Origin: Carya illinoinensis
Taxonomy: Eukaryota > Streptophyta > Magnoliopsida > Fagales > Juglandaceae
Length of the DNA: 64,000 bases
NCBI RefSeq assembly: GCF_018687715.1
Contig: NC_056753.1
Coordinates: 7,766,001 to 7,830,000 of the forward strand
Reading direction: 5' to 3'
In this document: positions 21,348 through 33,159 of the stretch, piece after piece
How the letters are laid out: every line of letters starts with the position of its first letter
Position numbering within the stretch: the stretch's first letter is position 1
Notes under the pieces: generated by a model
What the model was told of the DNA's origin: nothing
The model's input: the letters and a program-made list of their open reading frames with translations, nothing else
Databases searched by the model: none
Made by a program: the position numbers and the translations under genes

Positions 21348-23092
21348 GTGGACACCATCTGAACCAAGAATGCATCCGCTCCCCATGCAATCTCTCTTCT
21401 TGCTTGAATTGCCGATATAATTACCGGCTTTTCTTTCAATTTACTCCCCGCAAAATCCAGACAATCACCATCTGGAAGCTGAAAGCTAATTATCCGACTT
21501 CTGCAATTAATACTCGTAGAATATCGGTATAGCCAATCCATCCCGAGGATGATATCAAAACCCAACAGCTTAAACACCACCAAATCAGCATCCAAGAACC
21601 TTCCATCAAAATTTAACGGGCATCCCAAAGCAACCTTGGAACACCACACCATTTCACCATCGGGTAGAGCCACTACCATAGACTTCGGCAACGGTTCCGT
21701 GACCAAATTACACACCCGAGCAAAAGTAAAAGATACAAATGACTGTGACGCACCGGAATCAAACAAAGTGCAAGCATAAAACTCATACAAACGGACTCTT
21801 CCTGAACCAAACACATTAACCCATGAAATCCAAAAAGCAAAGGAGAAACCAAAAATACCAAAAATTAAATCCAACTTAAAATTAAATAAATCCATACCTG
21901 TAATTACTCCAGCATCATGGGTCGCTGGTGCCTCATCATCTACCTCTCCGGGTGTGACAGCATAAACCCGGGCTTGTACTGCTTGTCTCGGATTGGTTCT
22001 TCCACCGTGTCTACCTCCACGGCTTCCTTGAACTCTGACGGGGCATTCCCGAGCAATATGTCCCACTTGGCCGCATCGGTAACACTGGGGTCCACTACTC
22101 AGCCGACACTCGCCCTCATGAGCTCTATTACACGCTCCACAAATTGGCACTCGTCCTCCCATACGAACACCTGAGGACGTTTGAGGTAGAGTTCCGGTCC
22201 GCTGAACAAATTTCTGAGGCGAGCCCGAGCTGCTTCCTTCACCAGAAAAATTCCGCCTCTTATGTCCTGGAGGAGAGCCCATACTCAGATTATTTTCTCG
22301 CTCCACAAGGGTGGCCACATCCACTAATTCCTGAAAAGTGGATATCCAATGGCTGACCACCATACGACGTATATCAGGGCGTAGTCCCTCCTAAAAACGA
22401 TCAGCTCGCATCTCCTCTGTGGCAATAAGGTGGGGAGCAAATCGCCCAAGTTCTATGAATCTCCGGGCGTACTGTTCCACTGTCGCGCCCCCTTGGACCA
22501 GATTTGAGAACTCTCTTGTCTTTTGCTTCCTTACCGCTGCGGGAAAGAAGCGGTCATTAAATTCCTTCTTGAATCGCTGCCAGGTCACAGCAGCGAAAGA
22601 TCCCAATTCTGATTCCAGCATCACCCTCTTGGTATCCCACCAATCAGACGCGGTGCCTTGCAACAGATAGCTGGCGTAGAGTACCTGTTGCGCCTCGGTG
22701 CATCCACACACCTCAAATATTCTTTCCAGGTCTTTGATCCATTTTCCAGCTTGGAGTGGATTCTCTTCTCCAGTGAAGTGTGGGGTTCTATGAGCCAAGA
22801 AGCGCTCATAGGTGCATCCGGCTTACACCATGCTACTGGACCCTCCTGGGTACATCCAAGGTCTTCCCTGATGTGGCCAAGGACTTCCTGGTTGTGGCCA
22901 AAACCCTCCTTGCTGTGGACAAGGCCCTCCTTGTTGTGGCCAGGGAACCCCTTGTGGTGGCCAAGGTCCTGTCTGTTGAGGCCTAATATTCTGCTGCATG
23001 AACTCCGTCATCTGTCGTATTGCTTCGGCTATGGAGTCATCTTTTGAGGTATTGCCCCGTGACTCCTGAGTAGATTTCCTTGGTCTCCCCAT
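21348..23092 (-). pseudogene. Gypsy-1 gag-protease remnant
   Basis: Start ATG at 23090-23092 (MGRPRKSTQESRG), preferred to an upstream in-frame Met whose codons are leader-like. A Pro/Gln-rich stretch follows, then Retrotrans_gag (WWDTKRVMLE, WQRFKKEFNDRFFP), zinc knuckle CYRCGQVGHIARECP, and protease with LFDSGASQSFV and LLGFDIILGMDWLYRY. TAA at 22823-22825 and TAG at 22391-22393 interrupt it in frame; both look like Gln codons changed by C-to-T. After MVST the homology to Gypsy-2 stops at the poly-C junction. Confidence 0.9.
21802..21897 (-). other. Probable 96-nt intron between gag and protease (Gypsy-1)
   Basis: On the - strand ACAG|GTATGGAT ... TTTGGTTCAG|GAAGAG, T-rich inside. Here 96 nt happens to be open in frame. 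Gypsy-2 has the equivalent 92-nt segment with conserved ends and an open frame only if it is removed. Confidence 0.7.
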
Positions 23093-23390
23093 TTTTTTTC
23101 CTATCACCACAACCTTTGACCCCCTTTCAGAAAATAAAAATAAATAAAACCAACAACAAACAAAAACAGAACCACAGACCAACACCACATCACAGAAAAC
23201 AAAAGAAACCAACTTGCAAAAACATAACTGAATAAATAAAAACAGACAAACAAGCTCAAACAAAAAAAAGCAAATAAAACAAATAAAACAACTTAAATAA
23301 CCTTACTTAACATAAATTTTAAAACACAACTTTAAAAAAAAGCATTCTGGTACTACCTACGGGATATGTGGTTTTACCCAGAGCCAAACT

Positions 23391-23402
23391 GCTCTGATAC
23401 CA
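23391..23402 (-). other. Gypsy-1 primer binding site
   Basis: The - strand reads TGGTATCAGAGC next to the 5' LTR, an initiator tRNA-Met site. Confidence 0.88.
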
Positions 23403-23404
23403 CT

Positions 23405-25106
23405 TGTGACGCCCCCAAATCCCCATGCACGGACACGGGGAAATTGAGACGTCCGGATGATGACAACCCGGGTCACCACCCTATCGACGAGTGCCAAGTG
23501 TGTGCAAAAGCAATATAAGTGCACGAAGAAACACGCAGCGGCTAACGAAAGTCATATAACTAAGTACCAAAATTTTTCTTAACGTAATACAAGCTGTTTA
23601 AACATACATAAATAAAATATTACAAAATACGAATATAGTTTTAAACCAAACTATAAAGCATAACATCAGCAACCCGGCGGAGCCACATCCTCCGGCTCAG
23701 CCTCTTCCTCCTCATCCTCGAATCCTGTACCAAAATCTACGGAACCAAAAAGGTACCGCAGGTAAGTAAAACCCAAATACCACCAGATAAAAACACATAG
23801 AACTCAAACAACATGCATGAAGTGATGCCAATGCGCAAAACCCATAAAACATAATTTTCCACACACGCCAAAAAACTCATTTGGCTCAAAAACAAACCTT
23901 TCCAAATATCACGCCAAAAGTCACATTTGGCCTTTATTCATCTCAAACCATTATCCATTTTAACCCGTATGCACCATGACCTCCCCTAGGGGTCATCCGC
24001 ACACCCTGGCTCCAGTGCCACACCGCAGAGTACCACCACGCATATGACACCTAACGAGCGATGCCCAGTTCCACGCCCCGCATGTTCGTAGCTAAGCATC
24101 CTCTAGCCCTCGCCAGCGAAGGGCCACGGAGTCGGTGCGTAGAGCGATGCCCGGTTCCGCGCCCGGCGCGTTCGTAGCCAAGCACCCCCTAGCCCCCGCT
24201 CCCGTCGTCGCCCAGCGACAACTCAGGGGACATCACTCAGTTTATTCCACTCCCGAGTGACCAGAGAAGCTCCACCGAGATAATACCCCATCCCGGCTTG
24301 GGGTCGTGATACACACGCACCCGTAAGTCCACTTACGCCAATAAACAGGCTTTTCTCAATTAAATAAAAACACATGTGCATGCACCATGTAAATGCCATA
24401 TCAATGCACAAAAATAATCAACCAACATATATCAATAAAACAAGCAACTCCGTCCTCCATCCATCCGACCCCCGAACTCCTCGGACTCAGTCCGGAATCA
24501 ACCAACCAGCAGATAAAATTATTGAATGAGCAATATATTTTTAAATCTGAAAATAGGGTTTGGAAAATACTTACAGCGCTATATGGTATTTTTAGAAAGC
24601 TTGCGGCGTTGCAAACGGCGGAGAAAAAGCAACGTAACAGTGAAAATTCACAGTGGCCGTGGGTTGTAAAATACCCACTTTTGAACGGGGACAAACCAGG
24701 GCTTGGGATTGATAGGGAATGGTCTAAGGATGATTATGAAGCTATTGGAAGTGGTGGTTAGCCGTGGGTGGCGGCGGAAATGGAGGTTGATGGCCGGATT
24801 TCCCAAAATGGAAAGCTAGCTCGTGGGAGCTGTTCCGGTGACTATTGGAGGCCGAAAATGGGTGGGTTAGGACGGCAAGGGACCGGTGATGAAGTGGTGA
24901 AGAAATGGTGGCCGGAGGTGGAGCGACGGCGGCGGATCGGAGCAAAAACCGTGGGGGCTTTGATGGCGTTTTCCGGCCAAACGACTGGCCGGATGGGGCT
25001 GAGGTTTGGTGGGGAGGTGCGCCGGAGGGAGGGGCTTCGACCAGTGGGGGCGGTGTGCCGCACGGCGGCCAGACAGAGGCGGGTCGAGGGGTTGGGCTGC
25101 AACGAC

Positions 25107-25173
<67 letters not shown>

Positions 25174-25499
25174 GGGGTCGACGCGGGAGGAAGGAAGAAA
25201 GAAAAAAAAAAGAAAAAAAAAAGAAAAAGAAAGAAGAAAAAGAAAAGAGAAAAAGGAAAAAGGAAAAAAAGGAAAAAAGAGATGTAAGAAAGAGATGAGG
25301 TCTAATCCTCACTCCGGGAAAACAAAACAAATCCGCCGAAACGAGATTAAAAATCGTAAAACAACTAAAATAAATAAAACACAACATCAAATAAAATAAA
25401 AACCAATTTTAAAACGTAATAAATTAAAATAATTAAACTAATATATTAATTAAAATAAAAACAACCTTAAGTAAAAATACACGCGAAAGCGGAATCACA
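23405..25499 (-). repeat. Gypsy-1 5' LTR
   Basis: 2095 bp, TGTGACG...ATCACA, homologous to 42517-44536. Holds a (GA)n run and a purine-rich AAGAAAAAG tract near its right end. Long Arg/Glu/Lys ORFs here come from those tracts. Confidence 0.9.
25109..25172. repeat. (GA)32 microsatellite
   Basis: 64 bp of uninterrupted GA inside the Gypsy-1 LTR. The Gypsy-2 LTRs have only short GAGAGAGGGAGAG at the same place. Confidence 0.95.
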
Positions 25500-25504
25500 G
25501 GGAA

Positions 25505-26719
25505 TCTGATCGTGATATCTGGCATGAGCAGGACGGGTTCTGCTGGTGGGTTTGATCTTGATCATGAAATTTTTGAAATGCTTCAGTCAGATGACAAGCA
25601 ACAGTCAACTTCGGCTAGTTTTAACTCTGTTCCTTCGTCGCGGGTTGCCAGTTCTAAAAGCTCTACAAGAGTTCAACAGAAGATTGCAAAAGAAAACCGA
25701 GGGTCATCAAGGGAAGATCATATAGACAACCTCCATTATCATGATAACAGAGGAAATGAGGTTTACCATGATGACCAAATTGCAAGTCCGAGATCCTTGT
25801 CTACTGCACCCCCTAGTTCACTGAGGAGTAGAACTTCTTCAGAGAGTTCTTGGGAAGGATCCTCGGCAAAGGTCTCAAAGTCAGCCAAGGAAAAACGAGG
25901 TAGGAAAACTGCTACATCTACTGTCCCATGTACCATTCATGTGAAAGGCAAGAGCGTGCCTGATCTATCCTCCACTCAGACAGACAATGACAGCAGAGAC
26001 TGGAGTCCACTCTCAACCATGGGCACTGAAATAGTAGAAGGAAGCATGGGACCTCAATCTGCTGCTTCTCTAAATGTTCCAAGCCATCAAATTCCTCAAA
26101 TGCTTTTAGGTCATGGTTCACAACAAAGGGTTCCAGATAATTCTGGAGTTGTTCCGTTTACCTTTTATCCTACAGGGCCACCTGTTCCTTTTGTCACAAT
26201 GATGTACAATTTGTCAACGGAGACAGGATCTTCTGATGGATTGATGAATCATTTAAGTAGGGAAGAGCGGCCAGATAATGGTGATTCTGGTCAGAATTTT
26301 GATTCATCCAAGGGACTTGATCAGCCTGAGGTGTTAAGTAATTTCAATTCTTTGAGAAGGGCTACTGCTGTTGACTCATCACAGCCAAGGCTGACATTCT
26401 TAACAGTGACTTTGCTAGCCATTGGCAAAATTTGCTGTTTGGGCGGTTTTGTCAAAACTCACAGTATCCTGCTCCTATGATTTATTCTTCACCTGCTGTG
26501 ATGCCTCCTGTCTTATTACAGGGTCGATTTCCATTGGATGGTACAGGGAGACCTCTGTCAGCAAATATGAATGTCTTCACTCAGTTTATGAGTTATGGGC
26601 ATCGGGTTGTTCCTGTTGCTTCTCAATCTGTTTCAAATAGACCTGCTGCTGTTTATCAATGTTATGTGGATGAAATACCAAAGCATCGTAGTGGGACCGG
26701 AACGTACCTGCCAAATCCT
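25505..26719 (+). pseudogene. PAP/OAS1-like gene, long exon, part 3 with two frameshifts
   Basis: Resumes after one target copy: SDRDIWHEQD, then 2 bp are missing and the frame moves to GSAGGFDLDHEIFEMLQSDD, TRVQQKIAKENRGSSRED, SSLRSRTSSESSWEGSS, VVPFTFYPTGPPVPFVTM. Near 26392 one base is missing and the frame moves again to DILNSDFASHWQNLLFGRF, QGRFPLDGTGRPLSANMN, RSGTGTYLPNP, ending at donor CCT|GTAAGA. Confidence 0.87.
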
Positions 26720-27425
26720 GTAAGATCAATTTTAACACCCTTATAAATTGTTAAGCAGTTTCTTTGCTTTTTAATTTTGCAATTAGAGTATGCCAACGAA
26801 TTACTTTTACTCAACAGTTTCATATTGGACCTTTTGGGTGGAAGATGAAAAGCACAGGACCCAACCTGAATTCTGGTGTTTTGTTTTCTCACTTGAAATG
26901 CATGTTTCATGCATATTATTTTTTAATATTAGGTTGACAGTATGTTACAATGTAGACAAATTTTCTAGAAATATTTTGCCACCCGATATATCTCTATAAT
27001 AAAGTACTTAGGTGGATGGCTTTGAAAAGTTGTGGAGTGTTTGAGAAGTATAGTGAAGTCAGTTTTGCATATTTTATTTTGCCTTTGTTTTTTGCACCTA
27101 TAAAAAAAATTCCTTTTTCTTTTTAATTAGTTTCAAGTCTTATCTTTCCTGCTCTGTCAAAGTTCAAAATTAGTGGTGCCATAGGGTTATGGGTAATAAC
27201 TGTAGGTTTGAAAACTCGTTTTTTCATTTACCCGCAACATATTGGGTCCAACTCTGATATCTTTATTTTTATGATGAGAACAGAACGTGCAAACACAACA
27301 TTTCATTTTCTCATGAAGCCCCAGACGTGTTTAAAACACTGTTACGCTGAACTTAAAATTGCTGATAAACAATGCTTTGTTCGGTCTATTATGTGGATGT
27401 TTAATATCTTACTTATTTACTTCAG
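26720..27425 (+). other. Intron of the PAP/OAS1-like gene
   Basis: GTAAGA ... TTACTTCAG, 706 bp, joins phase-0 codons (NP to KVSNQDRHS). No feature inside. Confidence 0.8.
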
Positions 27426-28016
27426 AAGGTTTCTAATCAGGACAGACATTCTACAAGTTCCAGACGTGGGAATTACAGCTATGATAGAAGTGATCACCAT
27501 GGTGATAGAGAGAGGAATTGGAACATTTATTCGAGGTCGCGAGCTGCTGGGCGCAGCCATGGCCGCAGCCAAGCTGAAAAGCCAAACTCAAGATCAGACC
27601 GGTTAGTGGCAAGTGAGAGTCGAACTGACAGGCCTTGGGGCCCACATAGACATGACTCATTCCCTTCACACCGTTCTCAGAATGGTTCAGTTTGCTCAAA
27701 CTCTATGCAGACTGGTCCTGCCAACGTGACATATGGAATGTATCCAGTACCAGCCATGAATTCCAGTGGGGTGTCGTCAAATGGACCTACTTTTCCACCT
27801 CTCGTTATGCTGTATCCTTATGATCATAGTTCTGGCTATGGGTCACATGGCGAACAGCTTGAGTTTGGCTCGCTTGGACCACTGGGTTTCTCAGCTGTGA
27901 ATGAAGTATCGCAACTGAATGAGGGAAGCCAATGTAGTGGGGGATTTGAAATTCACGGTGACTCTGCTCAACGGTCCTCATCCGATGTGCCTTCTTCACC
28001 CCATATCCAGAGGTAG
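27426..28016 (+). pseudogene. PAP/OAS1-like gene, penultimate or last exon
   Basis: Open for 196 codons: KVSNQDRHSTSSRRGNYS, DRSDHHGDRERNWN, SRAAGRSHGRSQAEK, PWGPHRHDSFPSH, TYGMYPVPAMNSSGVSSNG, VMLYPYDHSSGYGS, LEFGSLGPLGFSAVNEVSQL, RSSSDVPSSPHIQR, then TAG 28014-28016. Arg/Gly/Ser-rich and probably disordered. Confidence 0.87.
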
Positions 28017-28394
28017 TTGGTGCTTTCTCCAAGACTGCTAATAATCGTAAAACAACTGAAATGCATGAAGTCTGTAAGTACTGTATTTTTCCAGTTGTGC
28101 TGCTGCCAACTTCTGGTTGACCCCATCGTATGGGTCCAGCTCGTCATACCGATCTGTTAAATAAGTGATTTCGTTTCTCACAAACCTCTTGAACTTGTTA
28201 TTGTGATAGCATAATGTGTAAACTCAGGGAAGAAGAGGAGGAATGATAATTGTTTTTTGTGCTGTATCTATCATGTTTGTCGTTTATGGTCTAAAATTTA
28301 ATTTTGTAATTTTGTTCTATATTTTTGTCAGTTGCTTCCTTTTATTTCACTGGAATTCTTTTGTGATGCTGTCAAATTTTTTTAATCTTAACAG

Positions 28395-28616
28395 GGGGAT
28401 TTGATTTCAATAGAGCGGTAGCTCAGAAGAAAATGTCAGTTGAAAGCTGAGGATTTTTTGCCTCTGTGCATTTCCAACCAGGGAGGGAATGATACTGGTA
28501 GAAATTATGATGGGGAACCCTTCCATTTTCAAACAAGAGATGCCATGATAGAGGAAGAATTGGATATCCGATTTGAACATATCTTAACATGTTTCTCATG
28601 GAAGGGTCACCCTTAA
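28395..28616 (+). pseudogene. Possible last exon of the PAP/OAS1-like gene
   Basis: Preceded by TTAACAG. One frame reads GDLISIER, a TAG (28419), LRRKCQLKAEDFLPL, GGNDTGRNYDGEP, ELDIRFEHI to TAA 28616. A QLK-EDFPPL motif is, as I recall, usual near the C-terminus of this family. The donor that would join it to 28016 is not clear, so the link is tentative. Confidence 0.45.
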
Positions 28617-29589
28617 GTGCTGGCCTTGTGCTTGTTTGTACAATTCATAGTTGGATGTGCTCTGTTTTCGAGGATAACAGGGTTTCGGCGGTGCTGGATG
28701 CAGGAAACTAGTTAGTTTTTCATTTTAGGCTGATAAATTGTAACCCCACTGAAATAGGAACTCCAGGGGCTTTGAATTTAGGATTTTACTTACAAAATTG
28801 CTTCTGTCAGGATTTTCTCTTACACGATGTATTAGGGCTTTTTTCATCAATATGCTCATCATTTGGCGGCTCTTTTATGAACTTGCCTAATATGTTACCA
28901 GTGTATCAATAACAAAGACAATTTTGGTTGAAGAATTCTAGCTAGCTTTGACTATGGTCTTCGCTTCTTTCTTCTCTCTGTGGCAAGGCAAATAGGTGAA
29001 GAAGCAGGGTTCAGAAGAGGAAGAATGGCAAGAACCAAAAGAAGACTCCCACTTTATAGAAAGAGATCAGAGATATTCTTCGTATAGCAGGTAAGTGCTC
29101 ATATTTGTCAAAAAAAAAAAAAAAAAAATTGTCAAAGACAAAATTGCTCATACTTCTGTCTTATATTTTTTGTTTTTGGCTGCAGTTATTTTAGGGGTCT
29201 TTACTTTAATTCTTTTTACATGAAAAGATCATTTTTTATTTTTTTTATTTTCTCATAAAAAAAGAATCCTTTCATGTAGAAAGAATTAAAGAAAGAGCAT
29301 CAATTTTCCTTTTAATTTATTCGAGGTGTTAGAGGCTAAAGTCAAATCTGGTGATAATGATATGGTCTCAGGGGCACTTGCAGATATTAATGTTATCTTG
29401 GTTAGTCAAAGTGACGAAGTAATAATGCATTGTAGGATGAATATGATTGAAAATTCTCGGAGTCTTGGTATCTAATATTTGTGGTGAGAAAGATTATTGT
29501 TAGCATAGCTTTGCATACTTGGGCTTTATGGGAGCGCATAGAAATCTTGGGCGAGTGGTTGAGGAGATTCCAGATGAAGGATGCTTATC
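28617..29589. other. 3' flank, nothing firmly identified
   Basis: Contains likely 3' UTR of the dead gene up to about 28920, an A-run at ~29110-29129 and a GCAG|GTAAGT donor-like site at ~29091. No supported ORF. Confidence 0.4.
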
Positions 29590-30000
29590 AGCCAAGGAAT
29601 GCTGGTTGGATTTTCCTCACTTTGAAGGGGAAAATCCATCAGTTTGGATCTTTAAGGCTAAATTGCTAATCAATCTTTTGCTTTTCATTCCCCCCCCCCC
29701 CCCAAACAATCAGAGAGTCATGATGGCTTCATTTTAACTTAGAAGGGGATGTCTTGGTATGGTTTCAGGATGTAGCAGAAAGTCTCTTCACTGGAAGGGC
29801 TTTAAAGATTCTGTTTTCCCCCAACAGCGTATAGTGATCTCATGGATGCTTTGACAATGTTGAGAATCTTCAACAGTTCGTATCTATGAGACATAATTCG
29901 AGGCTCTCTCCAATAGAATTGAAGGGTTGAAGCACAAGCTTGGCTGCTTTCTATGCGGATTGAAGGATGAAATAAGGTCACACCCGAGTTCTAGATCTCA
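29590..30000 (+). mobile_element. Ty3/Gypsy gag fragment
   Basis: Frameshifted translation follows Retrotrans_gag: FPHFEGENPSVWIFKAK, NNQRVMMASF, then LVWFQD-, LFTGRALKDSVF- and SNRIEGLKHKLGCFLCGLKD-like pieces. No LTR or other pol sequence is attached. A run of 14 C at ~29690 breaks it. Confidence 0.65.
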
Positions 30001-30682
30001 GAATTAGGGATAAATTTTGAAATTTAAGCCCATGGGCTTACAATTCTGACCGAAGTAATTTGGGTTATTATTATTGTGTAATTCTTAGCCCAATCTGGTA
30101 TATAGCTGGCCAGCAAATGCAATGGGAATAAAATTGAGATGATGCAACTTGTTTTCAATTTCTGCACTGTATTTGGGGTTAAGTGTTGAGGTTCCTCACC
30201 CCTCCTTATGTACTTTTGTTTTATTCTTTTACTTTAATTATTAATTCAAATCCGCAGGGCAACACAAAACAATGCATTACTAGAAGAAATAATTGGAAAC
30301 AATTTCGATAGGCCAAGCGCATTAGTTTTAAGTAGTTCTGTCGGTTCAATAATAAAATATCTGAAATTTCAGAAAGTCTCATATCTACACCAGTAATGAT
30401 GGTATAATTTTATTGTTTAAAATCAAATCTCTTATTTAAAAAAAAAAAATTACTTTTTTACAATCTTTAAATGATTTTGTTTTGTAATATTTTTTTGAGA
30501 TATAGATATTGGAGGTTGGTTGGGATGAAATGGAGATGGAAGATGGGAATTTGTAAATTGTGTGATGTGGATTTTGAACTATGCATATGCTTAAATTTGG
30601 AATGTTGATTGTTTGTTGGGTTGAATTGATGTGGTAATATTGAATTTTTATTGATGCATTCAATTATTCTATTTTAATGCAG

Positions 30683-30838
30683 CCATCGACATTTTTGGTT
30701 AGAGGAAGATTTACGATGGTTGATTTACACCAACCAATCTATTACATGTCGTGAAAATTGCAACAAAACAATTGGATATGACAAAAACGAGAAGTTTTTA
30801 TGTTATAATTGTAAAGAAATAGCGATTTCACAATCAAG
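30683..30838 (+). pseudogene. RPA1 (replication factor A large subunit)-like zinc-finger exon
   Basis: Acceptor AATGCAG and donor CAAG|GTAAAC bracket 156 nt that read RHFWLEEDLRWLIYTNQSIT, then CRENCNKTIGYD, NEKFLCYNC, KEIAISQSR. The Cys spacing is C-x3-C-x13-C-x2-C (30747, 30759, 30801, 30810), close to the CX4CX13CX2C of RPA70 C-terminal zinc fingers. It is isolated inside an inverted repeat; the mirror copy is at ~31506-31662. The pieces around 30950-31060 may be the next OB-fold exon. Confidence 0.55.
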
Positions 30839-31505
30839 GTAAACATTTTTTTCCCATATTTTGAAATTAAAAATTTTTACATTATAATTAGAACATATTA
30901 ATTGCTAATATTAACAAATAATAATTTCTTTACTATTCTTAAATGTCCAGTTTATTTAGAAAGCATATAATGACGGCATGTCAACCCTAGTAGTTGCTTT
31001 TGGATCTATAATAGAATGAATTTTGGATTGTACAATGATAGATCTTGTAGAACATGCATGGGAGGTAAGATTTATACTTTTAAGTTTGTTTAAAAAAGTT
31101 AAGATATTACCATTTTATATGTTTTTATCGTTATAAGAGCATCTCCCCTGCAATAAGACATTACCAAAGACTATCATTCATTTCTTATCTCAGATTTTGT
31201 TTGCAATATTCTTGAGATATGGGAGATGCTTCTGTAACGATAAAAACATATAAAATGGTAATGTATTAATTTTTTTAAACGTACTTAAAAGTATAAATCG
31301 TACCTCCCCTACATGTGCTACGAGATATGTCATTGTCAAATCCAAAATTCATTTTGTTGTAGATCCTAAAGCGACTACTAAGGTTGATGCACTATCATCA
31401 TACGCTTCTAAATATACTCGACATCTAAGAAAAGAAATTAGCAATTAATATGTTCTAATTATAATGTAAAAAATTTTAACTTCAAAATATGAGAAAAAAA
31501 TGTTT

Positions 31506-31662
31506 ACTTGGTTGTGAAATCGCTATTTCTTTGCAACTATAACATGAAAACTTCTCATTTTTGTCATATCCAGTTGTTTTGTTGCAATTTTCACATGGCA
31601 TGTAATAAAATAGTTGATGCAACCATCGTAAATATTCCTCTAACCAAAAATGTCGATTGTCG
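31506..31662 (-). pseudogene. Mirror copy of the RPA1-like exon in the right arm
   Basis: Reverse complement of 30683-30838 with substitutions. The Cys codons for the zinc finger are largely kept (plus-strand GCAACTATAACATG and GCAATTTTCACATGGC). Confidence 0.55.
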
Positions 31663-32077
31663 CATTAAAATGGAACAATTAATAAAAATTCAACATTACC
31701 ACATTAATTCAATCCAACAAACAATCAACATTCCAAACTTAAGAATATGTACAGTTTGAAATCCACATCACACAATTCACAAATTTCCATTCTCCATTTC
31801 ATCTCAACCAATATATATCAATATATATATAAATACAAGAGTGTGAAAAAGTAATTTTTTTTAAAAAAAAAATAAGAGATCTAATTTTAAACAATAAAAT
31901 TATACCGTCATTGTTGGTGTAGATATGAGGCATTCTGCAATTTCAGATATCTTTATTATTAGATCAACATAATTGCTTGAAGCTGATGTGCTTGGCTTAT
32001 CGAAATTGTTTCCAATTATTTCTTCTAGTAATGCATTGTTTTGTGTTGCCTTGAAGATTTGAATTAATAATTAAAGT

Positions 32078-33140
32078 AAAACATTAAAATAAGAGAAAAT
32101 ACATGTTATATATATGGAAAAAAGCCAATATAGAATTTATATTGCATTTAAATAAGAAACGGAATCAATATTTTTAAATAAGTTATTCAACCTTGTATGC
32201 AATGCAAGAGGGGATGGAAGAACAGGCTCAATAGTGAAAACACTCGTTGGTCTTGATGATAAGGATAAGCCTACATTATAGACATGTACGAATAAATATA
32301 CAAATGCATGATGGATAATTAATAAGAATGTTAATATTAACAAGAAGTATCATTATACAAACGACCTGCATAATCTTTAAAACTATAATATGACGACTTA
32401 CAAGGACCAAGTCACAATTATGCACAAACATTTTTAAAGTATATATTACAAGAGTGATAAGTTTCAAATGAGGTATTTAAAACATTCAATTTGTTATCTC
32501 GGGAACGGCATTAACATAGAGCACATTTAGTTTGTTTCGGCGTAATTCGCCATATTCATTTAAAATGAGTAGATTTAGTTTTTCATTTAAAAAAAAAAAA
32601 ATTATAAAGTAATTGATTGAATTGAAATATTGCATATTTTATACGTCTAGAATCAATATATTTAAATTTTTTCATTACATTATTATTGGTTTTATATGGA
32701 AAAAAATGATTAAGATACATAAATCTAAGTTGTGATTTAAATTTATAAATAGTATGATTTTTGTTTAATATTATAACTTGTGATTTAATTAGACAATGTT
32801 CATTCACATGCATAATATATTTTTAATATTTTATTCTTTTATTTTATTTTATTTTATTTTAATTTTTATTTTTTATATAGGTTAAGAAATGAAAAAGAAT
32901 TTAAAGGGCATTGCACATGCATTTTAATTGGACATAATGAGGAGATTTGACCTGGTGGGAACGGCAACATATATAGCATTTATTCAAAGGGCGCCTGACA
33001 TTATTTTTTGGCCGAAGGCATGAATTCAAGAACTACACGGCAACTGCAGCAACTTTAATTCTCCTAGGGCGCCGCACAGTTTTTATTTTTTGGCTAGAAG
33101 TTTTTTTCATCCATTTTGACTCACGCCGCATGCTACTTTA
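32078..33140. other. AT-rich, nothing identified
   Basis: Only short low-complexity ORFs. TTTTATTTTATTTTATTTTA near 32838 is a simple repeat. Confidence 0.5.
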
Positions 33141-33159
33141 ATATATATTAGGACTTCAA

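Larger units (their letters stand above)
21109..25499 (-). mobile_element. Gypsy-1: internally deleted Ty3/Gypsy chromovirus in an exon
   Basis: TGTGACG...ATCACA ends, target copies AGGAA (21104-21108) and GGGAA (25500-25504, one mismatch). One full LTR (23405-25499), PBS, gag and protease remain on the - strand. RT, RNase H, integrase and most of the other LTR are missing, replaced by a poly-C junction. Same family as Gypsy-2, which shows the lost order. Confidence 0.9.
7524..28616 (+). pseudogene. Nucleotidyltransferase / PAP-OAS1 substrate-binding domain protein, broken
   Basis: Exons spell a plant protein of the AT3G61690 type: a poly(A)-polymerase/OAS1-like substrate-binding region (FDQLGGLCTLCFLEE, FKRSIILIKAWCYYESR, HHGLISTYALETLVLYIF), then FNVIDPLRVNNNLGRSVSKG, FFRIRSAFTFGAKRLARLL, and a long low-complexity Ser/Asn/Gly-rich tail ending SSPHIQR. 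The catalytic GS...D nucleotidyltransferase exons should be upstream and are not seen. Defects: ~8 bp lost in exon 7991-8085; solo LTR and Gypsy insertion in one exon; 2 bp lost near 25535; 1 bp lost near 26392. Excising each insertion with one TSD copy restores the local frame. The molecular role of the family in plants is poorly known; terminal nucleotidyltransfer on RNA is only a domain-based inference. I find no sign that it could still be translated whole. Confidence 0.88.
30231..32077. repeat. ~1.85-kb long inverted repeat carrying RPA1-like exons
   Basis: Left arm ~30231-31147 and right arm ~31221-32077 are diverged reverse complements (outer ACTTTAATTATTAATTCAAA / its complement; inner GCATCTCCC / GGGAGATGC), loop ~73 bp. 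Indels and substitutions separate the arms. No target duplication was fixed. The content is a captured gene fragment, not a transposase. Confidence 0.8.

Noticed and set aside
24768..25399. Long Arg/Glu/Lys-rich ORFs on both strands
   Set aside because: Produced by (GA)n and AAGAAAAAG tracts inside the Gypsy-1 LTR; same pattern in the Gypsy-2 LTRs.
30231..32077. CRISPR-like or tRNA/rRNA features
   Set aside because: No array of equal repeats and spacers, no cloverleaf or rRNA motif; the region is an inverted repeat in a plant genome.
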